Shown here: positions 62,069 through 64,000 of the stretch, in pieces
Numbering within the stretch: position 1 is the stretch's first letter
How the letters are laid out: the number at the start of each line of letters is the position of its first letter
DNA from: Mycolicibacterium monacense
GTDB taxonomy: Bacteria > Actinomycetota > Actinomycetes > Mycobacteriales > Mycobacteriaceae
Length of the DNA stretch: 64,000 bases
NCBI RefSeq assembly: GCF_010731575.1
Contig: NZ_AP022617.1
Location: forward strand, 1,860,001-1,924,000
Direction of reading: 5' to 3'
Notes under the pieces: generated by a model
What the model was told of the DNA's origin: nothing
Databases searched by the model: none
The model's input: only the letters and a program-made list of their open reading frames with translations
Translations under genes and position numbers: made by a program

Positions 62069-62806
62069 ATGGGACGGGTAGACGGAAAAGTTGCACTGAT
62101 CAGCGGTGGAGCCCGGGGTATGGGCGCCGAACACGCACGTGCCCTGGTGGCCGAGGGCGCCAAGGTGGTGATCGGCGACATCCTCGACGACGAGGGCAAG
62201 GCACTGGCGGACGAACTCGGTGACGCGGCGCGGTACGTCACCCTCGACGTCACGCAGGCCGATCAGTGGGAGGCCGCCGTGGCGACCGCGGTCAACGACT
62301 TCGGCCTGCTCAACGTCCTGGTGAACAACGCGGGCATCGTCGCGCTCGGTCAGATCGGCAAATTCGACATGACCAAGTTCCAGAAGGTCATCGACGTCAA
62401 CCTCACCGGCACGTTCCTGGGCATGCAGGCCAGCGTCGAGGCGATGAAGGCCGCCGGCGGCGGATCGATCATCAACGTCTCCTCGATCGAGGGGATGCGC
62501 GGGGCCGTGATGGTGCACCCGTACGTGGCCTCGAAGTGGGCGGTGCGGGGCCTGACCAAATCGGCGGCGCTGGAACTGGGCCCGCATCAGATCCGGGTGA
62601 ACTCGATCCATCCCGGCTTCATCCGCACCCCGATGACCAAACACTTCCCCGACAACATGCTGACCATTCCGCTCGGCCGGCCGGGGCAGTCCGACGAGGT
62701 CGCCACCTTCGTGGTGTTCCTGGCCAGCGACGAATCCCGTTACGCGACCGGGGCCGAGTTCGTCATGGACGGCGGCCTGGTCAACGACGTTCCGCACAAG
62801 ATCTGA
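62069..62806 (+). CDS. 3alpha/20beta-hydroxysteroid dehydrogenase-like SDR
   Basis: A 245-residue SDR resembling M. tuberculosis Rv2002 (3alpha,20beta-hydroxysteroid dehydrogenase, FabG3). GKVALISGGARGMGAEHARA binds NAD, D38 (GDILDDEG) favours NAD(H), NNAG near 90, Ser in ISSIEG-like VSSIEG and YVASK (about 152-156). The KstR box upstream supports a steroid role. Confidence 0.92.
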   Translation: MGRVDGKVALISGGARGMGAEHARALVAEGAKVVIGDILDDEGKALADELGDAARYVTLDVTQADQWEAAVATAVNDFGLLNVLVNNAGIVALGQIGKFDMTKFQKVIDVNLTGTFLGMQASVEAMKAAGGGSIINVSSIEGMRGAVMVHPYVASKWAVRGLTKSAALELGPHQIRVNSIHPGFIRTPMTKHFPDNMLTIPLGRPGQSDEVATFVVFLASDESRYATGAEFVMDGGLVNDVPHKI

Positions 62807-62851
62807 GGCCCGCCGCGATTGTGGCGCTCATGAGGCGGCAATCACGACAAC

Positions 62852-63574
62852 GTGAACCACCGCGTGGGCGCCCCGCTCGGCGACGTCGCGCGCTCGCTGA
62901 ACGCACTGGGGGCGTGCCTGGTCGCGCCGGCGGAGCTGAACCGCGCTCTCGGCACGACACCCGAGGTGTGGAACACCTTCGGCCGTCACTGGGATGACCT
63001 GCGGCCCGACCACTACGCCGCCGAGCTGGGCACCCGGCGGCTGCGCCGCTACGGGCACTTCTGCTTCCGGACCGCCGACGGCGTCCTCGAACGGCTGCCC
63101 CACGGTGTGTTCGTCCAGCCCGAACAGTCGAACCACCTCTACGTCGACCGCGACCGGTTGTTCGAACCGCTCACCGAATCCTTCGCCGCCGACCAGGTGC
63201 TGCACGCGGTGATGGGGCTTCTCGGCGGGGTGGCACAGGCTCTCGACGACCCACCCCGGTGGCATGTCAAGGTGACGCCGTTCCGGGTGGTCGCCGGCGC
63301 CGACGTCCACGGCGACCCGACGCCGGAGGGGCTGCACCGCGACGGCGTGACGCTGGTGTCGTCGCTGATGATCAACCGGCGCAACGCCACCGGCGGGGAG
63401 AGCTCGGTCTTCGACACGGCGGGCAACCCGGTGCTCACGGCGACCCTGACCGAGCCGGGCACGCTGCTGGTCGGCGACGACCGCCGGACCCTGCACCGGG
63501 TGACCCCGATCCACCCCGACGACCCCGGGCTGCCTGCACACCGCGACGTGCTGGTGGTGACCTTTGCGTCCTGA
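62852..63574 (+). CDS. 2OG-Fe(II) dioxygenase-family protein
   Basis: A 240-residue protein of the 2OG-Fe dioxygenase group related to L-isoleucine 4-hydroxylase (PF10014-like). Iron ligands His162, Asp164 (LHRDG) and His215 (TLHRVTP), with R near 217-225 for 2-oxoglutarate. It may hydroxylate a free amino acid; the substrate is unknown. Start GTG 62852. Confidence 0.85.
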   Translation: MNHRVGAPLGDVARSLNALGACLVAPAELNRALGTTPEVWNTFGRHWDDLRPDHYAAELGTRRLRRYGHFCFRTADGVLERLPHGVFVQPEQSNHLYVDRDRLFEPLTESFAADQVLHAVMGLLGGVAQALDDPPRWHVKVTPFRVVAGADVHGDPTPEGLHRDGVTLVSSLMINRRNATGGESSVFDTAGNPVLTATLTEPGTLLVGDDRRTLHRVTPIHPDDPGLPAHRDVLVVTFAS

Positions 63575-63647
63575 CCGGTCCCGTAGGCTCGTCGGGTCAA
63601 CGCGTACGTGTATCAGCGGACCGCCTACCAGGGACAAGGAGCGAGCC

Positions 63648-63872
63648 ATGACCTCAGTCGATGAGCGCCGCGAGCTGCAGCAGCTCGCCGAACAGGCCGG
63701 ATGGCGGCGCAACGATCTCGGTCGGACCGACCTGTACCTGCGGGGCGACACCCGGGTGCGGGTGATCTGGCGGGGCACCGACGCCATCAGCGGCGCCACC
63801 CTGATGCAGGACGACGTGATGATGACCTATACGCGTGAGCTGCCGACCGTCAACAGCTGGTTGAAGCGCTGA
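63648..63872 (+). CDS. Small conserved protein
   Basis: A 74-residue soluble protein of unrecognised family (LQQLAEQAGWRRNDLGRTDLYLRGDTRVRVIW). ATG 63648 has AAGGAG 7 bases upstream; the longer open frame at 63564 has no site. Confidence 0.7.
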   Translation: MTSVDERRELQQLAEQAGWRRNDLGRTDLYLRGDTRVRVIWRGTDAISGATLMQDDVMMTYTRELPTVNSWLKR

Positions 63873-64000
63873 CCGACGGCACGCTCGCGAGCGCCTGAGC
63901 CACGATCGTCGACCATGACTCACGGTCGACCGCCTGCACGGCGTCCGGTCCGCCGAAGGCGCTCGCGATCACCAGGTCGGGTTCGAGCGTGCCGAGCAGC
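63850..64000 (-). CDS. Partial CDS, C-terminus only
   Basis: The last about 49 codons of a minus-strand gene enter from the right edge: EPDLVIASAFGGPDAVQAV followed by VAQALASVPSVSA and a stop at 63850. The family cannot be told. It overlaps the end of the convergent small gene by 23 bases. Confidence 0.55.
   Translation of the reverse strand, partial: LLGTLEPDLVIASAFGGPDAVQAVDRESWSTIVAQALASVPSVSASTSC

Overview
The window is high-GC actinobacterial DNA, almost certainly from a fast-growing Mycobacterium (Mycolicibacterium type). Mycobacterial hallmarks are an antigen-85 mycolyltransferase, a cyclopropane/mycolate methyltransferase, a PimC-like mannosyltransferase, an LpqH-like lipoprotein, a secreted *MtCM-type chorismate mutase, a CYP125 steroid P450 and a bfrA - MFS - glnA3 block in the order known from M. 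tuberculosis (Rv1876-Rv1878). A lon gene, which M. tuberculosis lacks, points to a saprophytic relative. No rRNA, tRNA, CRISPR array or phage module was seen. After the mobile elements are assigned, no gap between genes exceeds about 240 bases.

Layout. 1-3.8 kb: lipoprotein, a DUF72 gene split by an IS3-family element, a HhH DNA-repair-like protein and a TfoX-N protein. 3.9-8.5 kb: lon, a membrane protein, fbpC (Ag85C type) and DUF1810. 8.5-13.6 kb: a five-gene minus-strand run (TetR, YhgE/ABC-2-like membrane protein, TPR protein, CDA-type deaminase, GH13 enzyme). 13.7-17.9 kb: hotdog thioesterase behind a KstR-type box, FUSC-type transporter, EthD-like protein, crotonase. 18-25.3 kb: iron storage (bfd, bfrA with an IdeR-like box), then an IS1634/IS1549-type element flanked by a 48-bp direct repeat, MFS exporter, AhpD-like protein, glnA3. 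25.3-34.7 kb: amidohydrolase, SDR, dienelactone hydrolase, a DUF222-HNH nuclease under a perfect LexA box, PimC, a membrane coiled-coil protein, HAD phosphatase and an Rv2629-like release-factor homologue.

34.7-42 kb is a redox cluster: TetR, FAD monooxygenase, P450, Baeyer-Villiger-type monooxygenase, SRPBCC protein and SDR. 42-51.5 kb holds chorismate mutase, mycolate methyltransferase, agmatinase, thioesterase, threonine-dehydratase-like enzyme, L,D-transpeptidase, sterol-desaturase-like hydroxylase, GntR, LpqH and XRE genes. 51.5-57.3 kb has CYP125, a Pro/Ala-rich secreted protein, a molybdopterin oxidoreductase with its TetR, and a 7Fe ferredoxin. 57.3-63.6 kb has a nitronate-monooxygenase-like flavoprotein and a 3alpha/20beta-hydroxysteroid-dehydrogenase-like SDR, both behind KstR-type boxes, a sigma-F-type promoter, an anti-sigma antagonist/kinase pair and a 2OG-Fe dioxygenase.

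Two themes link the genes. First, steroid or lipid catabolism: three KstR-like boxes (two sharing an identical 15-mer), CYP125, a hydroxysteroid dehydrogenase, a BVMO, a crotonase and thioesterases. Second, stress and regulation: LexA, IdeR, sigma-F-type and TetR/GntR operator sites, plus many short-leader or leaderless promoters (TANNNT followed 6-7 bases later by the start codon). All functional calls are from reading the sequence; no database search was run.
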